Positions 63,253 to 64,000 of a stretch of DNA of 64,000 nucleotides are shown here, piece by piece. The DNA lies in the NCBI GenBank assembly GCA_051657165.1, contig JBOFKD010000161.1:5816-69815 (forward strand). Direction: 5' to 3'. The stretch is from UBA7332 sp051657165 (lineage in GTDB: Bacteria > Bacteroidota > Bacteroidia > Bacteroidales > UBA7332). Numbering within the stretch: position 1 is the first letter of the stretch; the number at the start of each line of letters is the position of its first letter. Made by a program: the position numbers and the translations under genes. A model generated the notes under the pieces. That model ran no database searches and was not told the origin of the DNA. It saw only the letters and a list, made by a program, of their open reading frames with translations.

Positions 63253-63336
63253 CTTGCAAACGAAAGTTTGCTACTTGCAAAACTTATTTTGCTACTTGCT
63301 AATTTCAGTTTGCTACTTGCAAACGGCCCTAATCAT
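63253..63336. repeat. Array B of copy 3: CTTGC(AAA)...TTTGCTA units, 21-bp period
   Basis: CTTGC starts at 63253, 63274, 63295 and 63316, exactly 21 bp apart. Most units pair TTGCAAA with TTTGC across a short centre, so each is an imperfect inverted repeat. Confidence 0.9.
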
Positions 63337-63351
63337 GCAGTTGGAAATTTG

Positions 63352-63423
63352 CTTAAGAGAAATTCGAAATTCTCTTAAGAGAAAATGGAAAACCACTTAA
63401 GAGAATCTGCGGAAGCTCTTAAC
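63352..63423. repeat. Array C of copy 3: CTTAAG units, 22-bp period
   Basis: CTTAAG starts at 63352, 63374 and 63396, and a variant CTTAAC at 63418, all 22 bp apart. The second unit is the dyad TCTCTTAAGAGA. Confidence 0.9.
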
Positions 63424-63438
63424 TCTCTTCAGGAAAAA

Positions 63439-63670
63439 CTATACACAGAGTTTTGCGATTTGAATTGCAACCAATTGCAACCGCATAGCTGAAGGGATTG
63501 TAAATACTTATTATATAGGGATTTGTGAGGTATTTAAAAGGTTGCAATTGAGGTTGCAAATGGTTGCAATTGATGACGATTGGTTGCAATTGAATTTCTT
63601 GAATTGCAACCTGTATCATATTGTTTAACAGTATGTTATATGGGGTTGCAAATGGTTGCAATTGAAATCA
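63439..63670. repeat. Repeat unit D: ATACACAGAG leader followed by TTGCAACC/TTGCAATTG motifs
   Basis: It starts with ATACACAGAGTTTTG. TTGCAACC occurs twice, then GGTTGCAATTG-type motifs occur on both strands (about 63540, 63553, 63562, 63582, 63600, 63646). GGTTGCAATT (about 63582) and AATTGCAACC (about 63602) form a perfect 10-bp hairpin. Confidence 0.75.
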
Positions 63671-63749
63671 GGAAAATTTGTATGCAGGTGTTTTCCCGAT
63701 GAACCATTTACATAAGTAGGCTAATCCCGGAGATGTTTATTCTTTATTT

Positions 63750-63965
63750 TATACACAGAGTTTTGAGTTTTGAATCGACACAATCAGCACTTTTTGATTA
63801 AACAGATGACTCACAGTTGTATAGGTGTGCTGATTCACCTCAAACGAATCAGCACTGAGAGCTTCAATCAGCACACTTATCAGCACACTTAATATTAACG
63901 TATACATCTGATTATCAATCATTAGTAACATTGCGATGCTGATAGTGCTGATAGTGCTGATTGAA
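63750..63965. repeat. Repeat unit E: ATACACAGAG leader followed by ATCAGCAC motifs
   Basis: It starts with the same ATACACAGAGTTTTG. The motif (A)ATCAGCAC appears near 63782, 63845, 63867 and 63879, and its complement GTGCTGAT near 63827, 63945 and 63955. The last groups can pair in a long imperfect hairpin. Confidence 0.75.
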
Positions 63966-64000
63966 AGTCAAACTTTATGTGCGTTATAGGTGATCGGCGG

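Larger units (their letters stand above)
62905..63425 (+). repeat. Composite intergenic repeat, copy 3 (longest)
   Basis: It begins with inverted arms GTATATTCG (62912-62920) and CGAATATAC (62933-62941), then CAAAGGAGGAATT, GGTTGATTTAC and array A. It then runs through AAACCTCTTATAT, CAATTAATAACCGGTTTATTC, CGATTAAGAAAGTAAGG, array B, GCAGTTGGAAATTTG and array C. The reverse complement of 17341-17692 follows the same order. Copy 2 covers only the part up to the CGTATA block. Confidence 0.85.
62866..64000. other. Gene-free repeat-rich region to the window end
   Basis: More than 1.1 kb with no credible gene. It holds copy 3 of the composite repeat, three palindromic arrays and two repeat units that share the leader ATACACAGAGTTTTG. 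Short frames here cross the repeats and look accidental. Confidence 0.85.

Noticed and set aside
63206..63661. Short open frames in the right-hand tail
   Set aside because: They are composed of the periodic arrays and have no protein-like character.
63750..63965. CRISPR-like array of ATCAGCAC repeats
   Set aside because: The repeats are only 8-9 bases, on both strands and irregularly spaced, with no cas gene nearby.

Overview
The window looks like a chromosomal segment of a Bacteroidales bacterium. This is inferred from three things: promoter -7 boxes of the TAnnTTTG type in front of many genes, a general absence of Shine-Dalgarno sequences, and Bacteroidetes-typical families (DapL, alternate GlmU-like protein, PG0541-type RND-associated protein, DUF4827, DUF5103, DUF4494, CANSDC/NspC). 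The genus cannot be resolved from the sequence alone. Most genes are housekeeping. No rRNA, tRNA, insertion sequence, prophage or CRISPR array was recognised; one structured RNA, the RNase P RNA, is present.

Layout. 0-5 kb: a minus-strand run uvrD/pcrA, nspC and a trkH cut by the window start, preceded by hisS. 6-11 kb: rpsP, a B12-binding radical SAM gene and the lysine/peptidoglycan pair dapF-dapL. 11-18 kb: a secreted S9 peptidase, bioB, a TSCPD-HD fusion and an AspT/YidE-type transporter. 17.8-23 kb: an orphan NMT1-like binding lipoprotein, a PIF1/RecD-like helicase with TPRs, a TusA-DsrE fusion and DUF5103. 23.2-28 kb: rnpB, a YihY-family membrane protein, an IclR regulator and a short CcsBA-like membrane protein. 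28.2-33.7 kb: a three-gene condensin operon resembling Wadjet JetA-JetB-JetC (MksF-MksE-MksB) without the JetD/MksG nuclease. 33.8-35.5 kb: a secreted hydrolase-EEP fusion whose C-terminal catalytic segment is out of frame. 35.7-42.3 kb: a tetR-tolC-mfp-RND-PG0541 efflux operon. 42.5-46.9 kb: thyA, folA, a GlmU-like gene, an MltF-like lytic transglycosylase and ogt. 47-54.5 kb: a tricorn-like S41 peptidase, dinB, two L,D-transpeptidases, a TIGR02757 gene and an unknown CPFCG protein. 55-62.5 kb (minus): a META lipoprotein, nrnA-DUF4827-glmM, an AAA-DUF4435 protein that resembles a fused PARIS/OLD-like effector, and DUF4494-yggS-DHOD-like. 62.9-64 kb: no gene, dense repeat arrays.

The most unusual content is non-coding. 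Three intergenic regions (about 17.34-17.69, 54.62-54.89 and 62.90-63.42 kb) carry homologous copies of a composite repeat. Each copy holds four 14-bp palindromes at an exact 22-bp period. In the first two copies the palindrome centre is TCCGGA-like; in the third all four are TGCGCA-like, so the core has changed in concert while the dyads and flanks are kept. The third copy carries two further four-unit arrays, with 21- and 22-bp periods and different cores, and is followed by two repeat-rich units that share a 15-bp leader. This looks like a family of homogenising palindromic arrays with a two-helical-turn pitch; I know of no name for it.

Many minus- and plus-strand open frames can be extended upstream to a TTG that lies inside a TAnnTTTG promoter box. 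In those cases I moved the start to the downstream ATG and say so in the entry.
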